Positions 55,045-63,239 of a stretch of DNA of 64,000 nucleotides are shown one piece after another. The position numbers and the translations under genes were made by a program. The number at the start of each line of letters is the position of its first letter. Position 1 is the stretch's first letter. This DNA is from Variovorax dokdonensis (GTDB lineage: Bacteria; Pseudomonadota; Gammaproteobacteria; Burkholderiales; Burkholderiaceae_C), in contig NZ_JASZYV010000001.1 in assembly GCF_030316895.1 (NCBI RefSeq), positions 930,001 through 994,000 of the forward strand, written 5' to 3'. The notes under the pieces are model-generated. The model ran no database searches, had not been told where the DNA came from, and saw only the letters and a program-made list of their open reading frames with translations.

Positions 55045-55884
55045 ATGCCGAAGGACAAGGGCGTCCCAAATCCAGCAACCAATTGCAAGGTCTCAGCAGC
55101 GCCAGCGCCGCCCTTCTCGAAGTGGAAGCGCGTGAATGGTGAATCCCCCGCACGTCCTTCAGAGGCCGAGCGCCTGCTAACCGCCAATGAAGAGCGCTTC
55201 TGCCAGGAATACCTGATCGACCTCAATGCCACGCAGGCCTACATGCGCGCGCGGCCAGGCGTGAAAGTGACCACCTCCAGCGTGGAGGGGGCGAAGCTCC
55301 TTAGAAATCCGCAGGTGGCCGCCCGAATCACAAGGCTGATGGCCGAGCGCTCAGTGAAGACCGGCATTACGGCCGAGCGCGTGCTGCAGGAACTGTGGGC
55401 GATCGCCAGTGCAGATCCGCGAGAGTTGGTAGAGCACATCGTCGGCTGCTGCCGGCATTGCCATGGCGAGAGGTTCAGGCACCAGCGCACGGTGGGCGAG
55501 ATGCAACGCGACCGCGCGGTCTGGCTGGAGAAGGGCAATGACGGGGCGGAATTCGATGAGCACGGCGGCATCGGCTTCGATCCACGCAAGGCGCCAAATC
55601 CCGAGTGTCCCGAGTGCTTCGGCAGGGGCCACGGGCGGACCTTCTTGGGTGACACCCGCAAGCTGTCGGCGGCCGCGGCTGCGCTCTACGCTGGCGTGAA
55701 GGAGTCCAAGGAAGGCTTCGAGGTGAAGATGCACTCGAAGCTGGACGCGCTCGAGAAGGTAGCCAAGCACATCGGCCTGTATGAGAAGCACAACCAGCAG
55801 AAGGCCGACCCGCTGGGCTCGCTGCTGGCTGCCATCGGCCGCTCGGCGCTGCCCGTGGTGAAGGAGCCGCCGCGCGATGACTGA
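55045..55884 (+). CDS. Terminase small subunit (TerS)
   Basis: A 279-residue protein of the Terminase_2 type. The N-terminal ~35 residues are basic; the DNA-binding helix region follows ('LTANEERFCQEYLIDLNATQAY', split by loops; 'TTSSVEGAKLLRNPQVAARI'). In the middle a CxxC pair ('CCRHCHG') and a second pair ('CPECFGRGHG') look like a zinc-binding insert. The C-terminal part is helical ('HSKLDALEKVAKHIGLY') and typical of TerS. It selects phage DNA for packaging with a large subunit, which is missing here. The ATG at 55045 is preferred; an upstream TTG has no support. The stop overlaps a following ATG. Confidence 0.85.
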   Translation: MPKDKGVPNPATNCKVSAAPAPPFSKWKRVNGESPARPSEAERLLTANEERFCQEYLIDLNATQAYMRARPGVKVTTSSVEGAKLLRNPQVAARITRLMAERSVKTGITAERVLQELWAIASADPRELVEHIVGCCRHCHGERFRHQRTVGEMQRDRAVWLEKGNDGAEFDEHGGIGFDPRKAPNPECPECFGRGHGRTFLGDTRKLSAAAAALYAGVKESKEGFEVKMHSKLDALEKVAKHIGLYEKHNQQKADPLGSLLAAIGRSALPVVKEPPRDD

Positions 55885-56050
55885 CCGCGCGCTCCCTGGC
55901 CGCCCCGACAAGGCGATGCCTCGGAGGGGAATGGCACGCGACAACCAAAGGTCGATGCGTAGTAGCCAGGAGGACGACGAGTGGGGGATTGTGGCGAGTT
56001 CACACAGGACTTTGAGCACACGGTCGACGCAGCGGCTGAGGCCCACGTAG
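55877..56050 (+). pseudogene. Short ORF overlapping terS, possible remnant of terL
   Basis: A 57-codon ORF starting at an ATGA overlap with the terS stop, where a terminase large subunit gene would normally begin. The first ~15 residues look coding, but the rest is Arg/Ser-rich without terminase motifs and ends at a stop. No Walker A or nuclease motif is found downstream. It could be the 5' end of a deleted terL or just chance. Confidence 0.35.
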
Positions 56051-56559
56051 AGGTGCGGACCTACGAGGTTGAGCAAGAGCGGAGGGGCGGGCCATACTTA
56101 AGGATCGCCAAGTGGCTCTCTCCACGATGGGGATGCGATGCTCAAGCCCGCAATGCCAGCTGAAAACGTAGGCAAAGAAAGGCCGCCGTGTGCCGCCCCG
56201 GCCGGCTTCGATTGTTGTCGGACCCGCCAACCTGCGTCAGCAGACATGTTGTGGCAATTGTTGTACCCATCAATTGCAGCCGGGGCGGACCGAATGGACT
56301 TCGATATCGCGGCGCTTGAACTTGCGTGCGGACTGCGAATGGCAGGAACGGGCCCCGAGCCGACGGCGGCTGTTCGCTGAAGAAGTGACCGGTTCATCAC
56401 CGGAAGCCGGCGTTTCCTTTGCATCGCCTCCCGCCTTGGGGCTAGCGCAAGCCTTCTGTCCAAGGCCGTGTCTGGATCTACCGGTGTCCTCCTACTTTGA
56501 AAGACATCCGTAAAGAGTACTTTTCCAGGGGCACTCTCACCGCCTGGAAGGACCATACG
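56051..56559. other. Unassigned stretch at the phage/copper junction
   Basis: About 500 bp with no gene I can support. Several short frames exist on both strands, none with a recognisable family or ribosome site. Base composition and codon-like pattern change across it, and it probably marks where phage-derived sequence was joined to the copper island. A ggaagga ribosome site near the end serves the DUF305 gene. Confidence 0.5.
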
Positions 56560-57024
56560 ATGACTAAGACAAACCCTTATGTTCGCTTTGCCGCGATGGT
56601 TGGTGCATCGACTGTCGTGATGTTCGGTCTGATGTACTTGAACACCTACGAACTTGACCATGTGTATTTCAGTGAGACAAGAGCGTACATGGCCCTCCTG
56701 ATGGGTGCGGTCATGGCGCTTGTCATGCTGGCGTTCATGACGCACATGCTTCAAAACCGGTCGCTGAACATGGCCATCGCCATTGGCGCAACGTTGGTTT
56801 TTGCCGCTTCGCTCTGGCTGGTGCGCAGCCAGGCCACAGTCGGCGAGGTGAGCTATATGAAAGCCATGATCCCGCACCATTCCATCGCCATCATGACAAG
56901 TCGACGCGCCACGATTGAGGATCCTCGCGTACGCAAGTTGGCCGACGGCATCATCGACGCACAAGTTCGGGAGATTGCCGAGATGAAGCAGCTCATTGCT
57001 GAGCTATCCGAACGAAAGAATTAG
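56560..57024 (+). CDS. Membrane-anchored DUF305 protein
   Basis: A 154-residue protein with three N-terminal hydrophobic helices (about residues 9-28, 44-63 and 73-90) and a C-terminal DUF305-like segment ('SYMKAMIPHHSIAIMTSR', then a helix ending 'EIAEMKQLIAELSER'). DUF305 domains are short helical bundles with conserved His and Met residues and are frequently encoded beside copper and silver resistance genes; most are periplasmic, and this one is an integral membrane version. A ggaagga site 8-14 bp upstream supports the ATG at 56560. The base composition is visibly less GC-rich than the core genes. It opens the copper cluster. Confidence 0.82.
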   Translation: MTKTNPYVRFAAMVGASTVVMFGLMYLNTYELDHVYFSETRAYMALLMGAVMALVMLAFMTHMLQNRSLNMAIAIGATLVFAASLWLVRSQATVGEVSYMKAMIPHHSIAIMTSRRATIEDPRVRKLADGIIDAQVREIAEMKQLIAELSERKN

Positions 57025-57094
57025 GCGATTTGGCTTTCACCGGCGGGCCGGTTGCCGCACTTGATCTGGGCAAACGCGATCACTACACTGAAGC

Positions 57095-57475
57095 ATGCGC
57101 CGCCTTGTCGTAGTGCTGATGATTGTCATTGCGACCGCTTCTCAGGCCCTTGGGATTTCGGGCCGAGGAGACGCGCTTGCCCACGAGGACAACGACGCGC
57201 ATTTGGTTATGCATTGGCAGGGCATTTCACATCATCATCTCGAGAACGGATCCCTGGCGAGTGATGACTCTGAGAGTTCAACGCAGCATCGGTTGGTGGA
57301 CCATATCTTGACTGCTCCGGGCGTGGCTTCGTTCGTCCCCGCGCCGTTGCCATCCCTTCCCAGCGCACGACCGATCCGCCCCATCTCCGTGATGGCAACG
57401 GATCCCGATCCTTCCGGACTCATGCGGCCTCCTCGGCTGGCGGCACATTCGGTTGCCGCATTTCCTGCTGCTTAG
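57095..57475 (+). CDS. Small secreted His-rich protein
   Basis: A 126-residue protein with an N-terminal signal peptide (about residues 1-20, 'VVVLMIVIATASQALG'). The mature part starts with acidic and His residues ('AHEDNDAHLVMHWQGISHHHLENG'-like region, five or more His within 25 residues) and continues as a Pro/Ser/Ala-rich stretch. I do not recognise a family. The His cluster and its place between the DUF305 and copper-ATPase genes suggest metal binding in the periplasm; similar small His-rich proteins often precede metal efflux operons. It starts 70 bp after the DUF305 gene. Confidence 0.6.
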   Translation: MRRLVVVLMIVIATASQALGISGRGDALAHEDNDAHLVMHWQGISHHHLENGSLASDDSESSTQHRLVDHILTAPGVASFVPAPLPSLPSARPIRPISVMATDPDPSGLMRPPRLAAHSVAAFPAA

Positions 57476-57625
57476 CGCCCGTCCGGAACCAGTCGGCGCT
57501 TCTCGCCCGTATCGGGAAGCGGCGCTCAGGCGCTCATTCGTTCACGCTGCGTGCATCCACGTCGAATACCTGCTCGCACACAAGCGCGCAGGCCTTTTGC
57601 GCGGCTGCCTGCCGAGGAGTACTCG

Positions 57626-58495
57626 ATGTCAATGTATGAATTCGTCCGGGCCTCGCGCGCGATCGTCAACGGCCCGTTGTTTCGATCCTCCAGGCTGAAG
57701 TGGGAGCGATCGCAGTTTCTTTCACCACAAAATCTCGGTGCTCACTTCGGCGTCTATCGGGACTTCGCAGAGGCATGGCGAGCGCTCCCGCAAAGTCCTG
57801 GCTTCAACACGGATGCGCTGGTGCACGAGTACGTTGACGTACGCACAAAGCGAGTATTTGAGTATGACTACGCCATCATGCACTGGCTGGAAGGGGCGTT
57901 TCGGATGGGCGCAACCCATGTACTCGACATTGGCGGATCGGTAGGGGTGCATTACTACGCCTATCGTCGCTATCTGACGATGCCAGCGGGGTTGACTTGG
58001 GAAATCGTCGAAGTTCCGGAAATCGCCGCGATCGGCCGTCAACTGGCTCGAACCAACTCAGCAAAGGCGCTTCACTTCACAACGGATCTGCAGGCGGCGT
58101 TGAGCTCCAGTGCTGAGGTTTGGCTGTCGTGCGGCGCAATCCAGTACTTCGAGGATGCTTACCCTGCGACGCTTCTCGCCTTGAGTGCCAAACGGCCCGC
58201 CCACATCCTCTTGAACAAGCTGCCTCTTCACAACGGCGAGGCCTTCGTCACAACTCAGAATCTCGGTTTCGGGTCGTTCTCGCCTGTCCATATCTTCGAT
58301 CGATGTCGCTTTGTCAGAGCCATCGAAGCACAGGGATACAAATTGGAGGACTGTTGGGACGTTCATGAGAGATCCATGTACATACCTGGTCATCCCACGC
58401 GATCATTTGCTACGTTCTCTGGTCTCTACTTCGTTGACACGGGCAAGGTTGGTGTCCCCGCGCAAGCGCCTACTACTTCGCCAGCGTCCCGATGA
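57626..58495 (+). CDS. TIGR04325-type putative methyltransferase
   Basis: A 289-residue protein resembling the TIGR04325 methyltransferase family. 'VLDIGGSVGVHYYAYRRYL' near residue 110 is the SAM-binding motif I, followed by 'WEIVEVPEIAAIGRQLA' and 'VWLSCGAIQYFED' typical of the family, and 'HILLNKLPLHNGEAFVTTQN' later (each split by a few residues). Members are normally encoded in polysaccharide or O-antigen clusters. Here it stands alone inside a copper island, and its base composition is less GC-rich than the core. ATG at 57626 or 57632. The product and substrate are unknown. Confidence 0.75.
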   Translation: MSMYEFVRASRAIVNGPLFRSSRLKWERSQFLSPQNLGAHFGVYRDFAEAWRALPQSPGFNTDALVHEYVDVRTKRVFEYDYAIMHWLEGAFRMGATHVLDIGGSVGVHYYAYRRYLTMPAGLTWEIVEVPEIAAIGRQLARTNSAKALHFTTDLQAALSSSAEVWLSCGAIQYFEDAYPATLLALSAKRPAHILLNKLPLHNGEAFVTTQNLGFGSFSPVHIFDRCRFVRAIEAQGYKLEDCWDVHERSMYIPGHPTRSFATFSGLYFVDTGKVGVPAQAPTTSPASR

Positions 58496-58547
58496 TCCGC
58501 GTCAACGCCAGTCATGCTCGATATTTCGCTCCAAGCAACATCGCCTC

Positions 58548-58578
58548 TTGACATTGACATGATGGCAAGGTTGAGACT
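58548..58578 (+). promoter_or_regulatory. CueR/MerR-type promoter of the chaperone-ATPase genes
   Basis: -35 TTGACA (58548-58553), a 19-bp spacer and a -10-like GAGACT (58573-58578). A dyad lies in the spacer: ACATTGACAT (58551-58560) and ATGGCAAGGT (58562-58571) are inverted repeats matching at 8 of 10 positions around a central G. A lengthened spacer with a centred dyad is the signature of MerR-family metal activators such as CueR. The start of the chaperone gene is 30 bp downstream. Confidence 0.72.
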
Positions 58579-58608
58579 GATGTTCTCAACTTGAAAGGAT
58601 ACCTTCCC

Positions 58609-58890
58609 ATGCCATCCTTGCGTATCGACGACATGACGTGCGGGCACTGCGCCAGCGTCATCAAGAACGCTGTTCTCGGAATCGACGCTTCCGCAAAAAT
58701 TGAGGTCGTCCTGACCGAGCGCTTGGTTCACGTAGAGTCAACTCGCGCAGATGTCCACGCGATCAGCAAAGCAATTTCAGGTGCTGGCTATTCTGCGGTC
58801 CCCGTTGCTGTCTCGGAACCGATTCCCAGCGAAGCTCCGGGCGCCAGTCGAGGCTGCTGCGGCTGCGGCGCGACCGCGTCGAACGGTTGA
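58609..58890 (+). CDS. Heavy-metal-associated (HMA) domain metallochaperone
   Basis: A 93-residue protein. The HMA domain (about residues 1-66) has the metal site 'DDMTCGHCASVI' (CxxC at C11/C14), and the C-terminal tail ends in a second Cys cluster ('GCCGCG'). It should carry Cu(I) in the cytosol and deliver it to the ATPase encoded 44 bp downstream; the ATPase itself lacks an HMA domain. A ggataccttccc region precedes the ATG, and the CueR-type promoter lies just upstream. Copper is the likeliest metal from context; silver or others are possible. Confidence 0.88.
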   Translation: MPSLRIDDMTCGHCASVIKNAVLGIDASAKIEVVLTERLVHVESTRADVHAISKAISGAGYSAVPVAVSEPIPSEAPGASRGCCGCGATASNG

Positions 58891-58934
58891 CCTCGCGCGC
58901 AGCAATGCTCGCTCGATAACAGGAGACCAATCAG

Positions 58935-61181
58935 ATGCCCACCCTTGGCCCGCAGCGCAACGACCATCCCACTCACGACCATGGCGGGCATCACCACCGC
59001 CCGGCCCCTGAAATGGACCGCAGGGCACCCGGATCAATGCCGTTGGCCAAGGCGTCGCCCGGCGATGAGGCGGAATACACCTGCCCCATGCACCCGCAGG
59101 TGCGTCAGATCGGGCCGGGCCACTGTCCAATCTGCGGCATGGCCCTCGAACCCGTGCTCGCAACAGCCGAGCAAGGACCGAGTCCAGAATTGAAGGACAT
59201 GACGCGGCGACTGTGGATCGGCACAGCGCTGACCTTTCCGGTTTTCGTGCTGGAAATGGGGGGGCACCTTACCAATCTCAACCACTTCCTCGGTCAGCAG
59301 TTGTCGAACTGGGTTCAGCTGATTCTTGGGACGCCCGTGGTCCTGTGGGCAGGTTGGCCGTTTTTCGTCCGAGCAGCGGCTTCGCTGAAGAACCGCAGTC
59401 TGAACATGTTCTCGCTGATCGCGCTCGGCACGGGAGCCGCTTGGCTCTACAGCATCGTCGGGACGGTGGCGCCCCAATTGTTCCCGAGCAACCTCCGGCT
59501 TGAAGGTGGCGCGGTGGCGGTTTACTTCGAGGCCGCGGCCGTCATCACCGTACTGGTCCTGCTTGGGCAGGTGCTAGAGCTGCGGGCACGGGAAAAGACC
59601 TCGGGCGCTATCAAAGCACTGCTGGGACTTGCACCAAAGTCTGCCGTGAAGGTCAAGACGGACGGCAGCGATGAAACTGTCCCGGTCGACAGCATTCAAG
59701 TGGGCGACCATCTTCGCGTTCGCCCCGGCGAAAAGGTGCCCGTGGATGGTGAACTGACCGAAGGCAAGGGGACGGTGGACGAGTCGATGGTGACCGGTGA
59801 ACCCATGCCCGTCGCCAAGACCATCGGTTCGCAGGTCACCGCAGGCACGCTGAATCAGACGGGTGGCTTCGTCATGCGCGCTGAGAAGGTGGGCGCCGAC
59901 ACCCTGCTGTCTCAGATCGTTCACATGGTGGCGGCGGCGCAGCGAAGCCGAGCGCCCATCCAACGCATGGCTGATCAGGTGGCGGGCTGGTTCGTGCCTG
60001 CGGTCATCGCGGTGGCTGCCTTGACCTTTCTGGCCTGGTTGGTCTGGGGGCCATCGCCCGCGTTCAGCTACGCACTGATTGCCGCTGTGGCAGTACTGAT
60101 CATTGCCTGCCCTTGTGCATTGGGGCTGGCAACGCCGATGTCGATCATGGTCGGCGTCGGCAAGGGCGCCCAACTTGGCGTCCTGATTCGCGACGCCGAG
60201 GCGCTCGAGAAGATGGAAAAGGTCGACACCCTCGTGGTCGACAAGACGGGCACGCTGACCGAAGGGCGTCCCAAGGTTGTGCACATCGAAGCTGCGCCGG
60301 GTTTCGACACGAAAGAAGTCCTTCAGAACCTGGCGAGCGTCGAGCGCGCGAGCGAACACCCGCTGGCGATGGCAGTTGTGGCCGACGCCCTCGAGCGCCA
60401 ACTGACGCTGTCGCCGGTAACGGATTTCGACTCACCTGTTGGGAAGGGCGTTGTCGGCGTGGTCGACAGTCAACCCATCGTATCGGGAAGTGCAAAGTTC
60501 CTGGCGGAGAACGCCATCGACACCGGCTCCCTCGCCGACTCGGCGGAGCATCAGCGCACCAAGGCGGCCACGGTCATCTTCGTCGGCATTGGCGGCAAGT
60601 TGGCCGGTTTCGTTGCCATTGCAGACCCCATCAAGCCCACCACGCCATCAGCGCTCAAAAGCCTGAGGGCGGCGGGAGTGCATGTCGTCATGTTGACGGG
60701 GGACGGCAAGACCACGGCAGAAGCGGTCGGCCGGGAACTGGGAATCGACGATGTCGTTGCGGAAGTTTTCCCTGAGGACAAAGCCGCGGTGGTCAAGCGC
60801 CTGCAGTCGCAAGGACGAGTGGTCGCCATGGCAGGGGACGGGGTGAACGACGCGCCCGCACTAGCGCAAGCCCAGGTAGGCATTGCAATGGGCACAGGCA
60901 CGGATGTGGCCATGGAAAGCGCGGGCATCACCCTTCTCAAAGGCGACCTGTTGGGTATCGTGCGCGCACGCACGCTCTCGCAAGCGACGATGCGCAACAT
61001 TCGGCAGAACCTGTTCCTCAGCTTTGCGTACAACGTCGCTGGCATCCCCTTGGCAGCGGGGGTGCTCTACCCGTTGTTCGGCCTGCTGCTGTCGCCGGTC
61101 GTCGCAGCTGCCGCGATGGCCTTATCTTCCGTCAGCGTCATCGCCAACTCACTTCGCCTTCGGGCAGCGGAGGTCGATTGA
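58935..61181 (+). CDS. Copper-translocating P1B-type ATPase
   Basis: A 748-residue inner-membrane pump exporting Cu(I)/Ag(I). The N-terminus is His-rich (residues 11-21), then a small heavy-metal-binding domain ('CPMHPQ', 'CPICGM'; Cys50, Cys64, Cys67) instead of an HMA domain. Eight TM helices surround the CPC motif ('IIACPCALG'), the A-domain is at about residues 240-320, the phosphorylation site is 'DKTGTLT', the nucleotide domain has 'SEHPLAMA', and the hinge is 'GDGVNDAP'. This matches CopA/SilP-type pumps. It follows the HMA chaperone by 44 bp and is probably cotranscribed from the CueR-type promoter. It converges with copD. Confidence 0.95.
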   Translation: MPTLGPQRNDHPTHDHGGHHHRPAPEMDRRAPGSMPLAKASPGDEAEYTCPMHPQVRQIGPGHCPICGMALEPVLATAEQGPSPELKDMTRRLWIGTALTFPVFVLEMGGHLTNLNHFLGQQLSNWVQLILGTPVVLWAGWPFFVRAAASLKNRSLNMFSLIALGTGAAWLYSIVGTVAPQLFPSNLRLEGGAVAVYFEAAAVITVLVLLGQVLELRAREKTSGAIKALLGLAPKSAVKVKTDGSDETVPVDSIQVGDHLRVRPGEKVPVDGELTEGKGTVDESMVTGEPMPVAKTIGSQVTAGTLNQTGGFVMRAEKVGADTLLSQIVHMVAAAQRSRAPIQRMADQVAGWFVPAVIAVAALTFLAWLVWGPSPAFSYALIAAVAVLIIACPCALGLATPMSIMVGVGKGAQLGVLIRDAEALEKMEKVDTLVVDKTGTLTEGRPKVVHIEAAPGFDTKEVLQNLASVERASEHPLAMAVVADALERQLTLSPVTDFDSPVGKGVVGVVDSQPIVSGSAKFLAENAIDTGSLADSAEHQRTKAATVIFVGIGGKLAGFVAIADPIKPTTPSALKSLRAAGVHVVMLTGDGKTTAEAVGRELGIDDVVAEVFPEDKAAVVKRLQSQGRVVAMAGDGVNDAPALAQAQVGIAMGTGTDVAMESAGITLLKGDLLGIVRARTLSQATMRNIRQNLFLSFAYNVAGIPLAAGVLYPLFGLLLSPVVAAAAMALSSVSVIANSLRLRAAEVD

Positions 61182-61211
61182 GGCTTGCGCTCGCACTCGC
61201 CTTGCGTGCCA

Positions 61212-62129
61212 TCAACGGCCGGGAGACAGCACGCCGAGCCATGCAACACACGCGATGACCAGTGTTGACAAACCTGCCTCAACGAACAGGCTCCTACGTA
61301 GCATCTTGAAGGCCCGAAGATGCTTGCCGGTGGTGAGGGCCAGTTCGAGCTGTGGGGTCAGCGCGAAGCGATTGGCAGCTGCAAGAACAACCATTCCGGC
61401 AAATAGCACCAATTTCAACCCGAGCAATGCACCGTAGCGCGTGTTGAAGATCGGCTCGACGTTCGCGCCCACAATCGCCAAATAGTTTAAGACCCCGGTC
61501 ACGACGAGAGCGACCACGATGGTCGTGCCAACGCTCGAAAAGCCCTTTGACAGCGTGCGCAGCACCTCCACAGATTGAGGCGTGGCCCGTCGGGGCCCGG
61601 CCAGCATGACGAAGGCGAAAAGGGCCCCAACCCAGGCTCCGGCCGCCAAGAGGTGCACAACATCGGCGATCAGGTGCAAATTTCCTTGCATACCTTCGCT
61701 CATGGCGCCATGGCCCGACCATGCCAACGTAGCTAGTGCGACAGCGCCCAGGCCGCTCATCACAGTCAGGCGACCTTTAAGGGAAACGCTCAGGAGCCCG
61801 ATCCCGACGAATGCCGCAAGGGCCGACAGGCGAACGAGCCAACTGGCCCCAACAGGCGTCTGAAATAGGATGGTTCTGAATACTTGGTCGTTCAGCTCAC
61901 CGAAGGTCTCGACGCCTACCAGAGTCTTGGCGAGTGCCACCAGCGCGCCAATGGAGAGCAACATTGCCAGCAGCGCACCCAATGTTGCCGCGCGGGCAAA
62001 GCGCGGTGCGACCGAGACCCAGCGGCTTTCCATACGAAATGCATAGACGCCGAACAACGCGATGCCGAACGTCGCGGCCAGCGCAAGGTAAAGCGCGAAG
62101 CGAAGCGAGATGGTGATCCAGTCCTCCAC
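61212..62129 (-). CDS. copD: Copper homeostasis membrane protein CopD
   Basis: A 305-residue inner-membrane protein with about eight hydrophobic helices and a CopD-family layout, including 'RLSALAAFVGIGLL', the His-containing 'GNLHLIADVVHLLAAGAWVGALF' region (split by loops) and 'LFAGMVVLAAANRFALTP'. CopD acts with CopC in copper uptake or handling. It begins with GTG, 6 bp after the copC stop, so the pair is cotranscribed on the minus strand. It is the last gene of the copB-DUF411-copC-copD run. Confidence 0.92.
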   Translation of the reverse strand: MEDWITISLRFALYLALAATFGIALFGVYAFRMESRWVSVAPRFARAATLGALLAMLLSIGALVALAKTLVGVETFGELNDQVFRTILFQTPVGASWLVRLSALAAFVGIGLLSVSLKGRLTVMSGLGAVALATLAWSGHGAMSEGMQGNLHLIADVVHLLAAGAWVGALFAFVMLAGPRRATPQSVEVLRTLSKGFSSVGTTIVVALVVTGVLNYLAIVGANVEPIFNTRYGALLGLKLVLFAGMVVLAAANRFALTPQLELALTTGKHLRAFKMLRRSLFVEAGLSTLVIACVAWLGVLSPGR

Positions 62130-62135
62130 GAGGGC

Positions 62136-62522
62136 TCATTTCACCTTGAAGGTCAGCCGGCCTGTTACCGGATGGGTGTCGGAAGAGACCGCGCGCCAAT
62201 CCACCCTGTAGTCGCCGGCGCCCAGAGAACTGTTCGGCCTGATGACCATCGTCTTACCGTCTCCCGCGGCGGCGACGCTGACCCCAACCTTCATCGCGCC
62301 GTGATCCGGCATGCCGGGCATCCCGGTCATCGTCAGCGTCGCGCCTGAGAACTGCGCAGTCAGCGTCTCAGAGAACTTCAGTTCGATGGCGGCAGGCGCC
62401 GCCACTTCAGACTTGTCGGCAGGAGAACTTGAGAGCAGTTCCGGGTGGGCAAACGCCGCGGTGGCGAACATCGCGGCGGCGACCGCTATGGCCGCACCAA
62501 CGTAGGTACGTGAATACTTCAT
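62136..62522 (-). CDS. copC: Periplasmic copper-binding protein CopC
   Basis: A 128-residue protein with a signal peptide (about residues 1-25, 'ATAAFA') whose predicted mature N-terminus is His-Pro-Glu, placing a His at position 1 as in Cu(II)-binding CopC. The 'MTGMPGMPDHGAM' Met-rich loop is the Cu(I) site, and 'SSDTHPVTGRLTFKVK' is the conserved C-terminus with the second Cu(II) His. It is a small cupredoxin-like beta barrel. The start at 62522 is set by the signal peptide; in-frame starts further upstream lack one. It is followed by copD at 6 bp. Confidence 0.93.
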   Translation of the reverse strand: MKYSRTYVGAAIAVAAAMFATAAFAHPELLSSSPADKSEVAAPAAIELKFSETLTAQFSGATLTMTGMPGMPDHGAMKVGVSVAAAGDGKTMVIRPNSSLGAGDYRVDWRAVSSDTHPVTGRLTFKVK

Positions 62523-62613
62523 GGTGAATCCTTTGTTTGTTGGTAGGGGAATGAGGGTTGCGTAACGACCCGGGTGCCCGACGGTGTCGTGCGAATCCGC
62601 TGAGACGCTTCGG

Positions 62614-63189
62614 TCAACGGTACGAACGGTAGACTTCACTGGTCCCGTTCTTCTGAATCAAAAGGACGTCGTAGGGGTCATTGCGCCCACCGTAGGCGGG
62701 ACCGTCCATTCCCGGAGAGCCAACCGGCATGCCAGGGACGGCGAGGCCCCGCGCGTTGGGGGCCTGTCTCAAAAGGCGTTTGATCTCATCGGCAGGCACG
62801 TGGCCCTCCAATGCGTAGGCACCGACCGAAGCGGTGTGGCACGAACCGTACTGGCGGGGAATGCCCAGGGACGCCCGTGCAACGTTGTTGCCCTCATCAG
62901 CGATTTCCACCTGGAAGCCTTCCCTCTTGAGGTAGGCAATCCAGTCGTTGCAGCATCCGCAGTTTGGATCCTTCCAGACCCTCACGACTTGGTTGTGCGT
63001 CTCGGCCATGCCGGTAGCCGCCACGGATGCCAGCAGCACGCCAGAAAGGCAGCGGAGCACTGCAGCCCAAATGCTCGCCGCGTCGCGCCGTCGCTGCCGC
63101 TGCCGCAGAGCGAGGGCCGTGCCGGGACGCCAATCGTTCGAGAGTGATCGAGCGGCGGAGACTGTGGAGATGGGGCGCGCTTTCTTCAT
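62614..63189 (-). CDS. DUF411 domain protein
   Basis: A 191-residue protein. A hydrophobic, signal-like segment (about residues 40-62) precedes the DUF411 domain with its CxCC motif ('DPNCGCCNDW') and the later 'GSCHTASVG' and 'GHVPADEI'. DUF411 proteins are periplasmic, Cys-containing, and often encoded with copper or silver resistance genes; metal binding is likely. The first ~40 residues are a basic extension; a GTG at 63060 would give a normal-length signal peptide and is an alternative start. It lies between copB and copC in the same orientation. Confidence 0.82.
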   Translation of the reverse strand: MKKARPISTVSAARSLSNDWRPGTALALRQRQRRRDAASIWAAVLRCLSGVLLASVAATGMAETHNQVVRVWKDPNCGCCNDWIAYLKREGFQVEIADEGNNVARASLGIPRQYGSCHTASVGAYALEGHVPADEIKRLLRQAPNARGLAVPGMPVGSPGMDGPAYGGRNDPYDVLLIQKNGTSEVYRSYR

Positions 63190-63239
63190 GGAGGTCCAAT
63201 GAGCTGCAGGTCTTGCATGAGCATGGCAGGAAAACGTTG

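Noticed and set aside
54606..55142. Plus-strand 178-codon frame across the alpA-terS intergenic region
   Set aside because: It overlaps terS out of frame, has no ribosome site or family, and spans the inverted repeat, so it is more likely non-coding.
56100..56125. ctctctcca near 56112 as a possible right attachment site matching the tRNA-Ser 3' end
   Set aside because: Only about nine bases match; a true attachment repeat should include the T-arm region, and none was seen elsewhere in the window.
56098..56964. 288-codon minus-strand frame over the junction and the DUF305 gene
   Set aside because: Most of it is antisense to the DUF305 gene and it has no recognisable domain; the remainder has no independent support.
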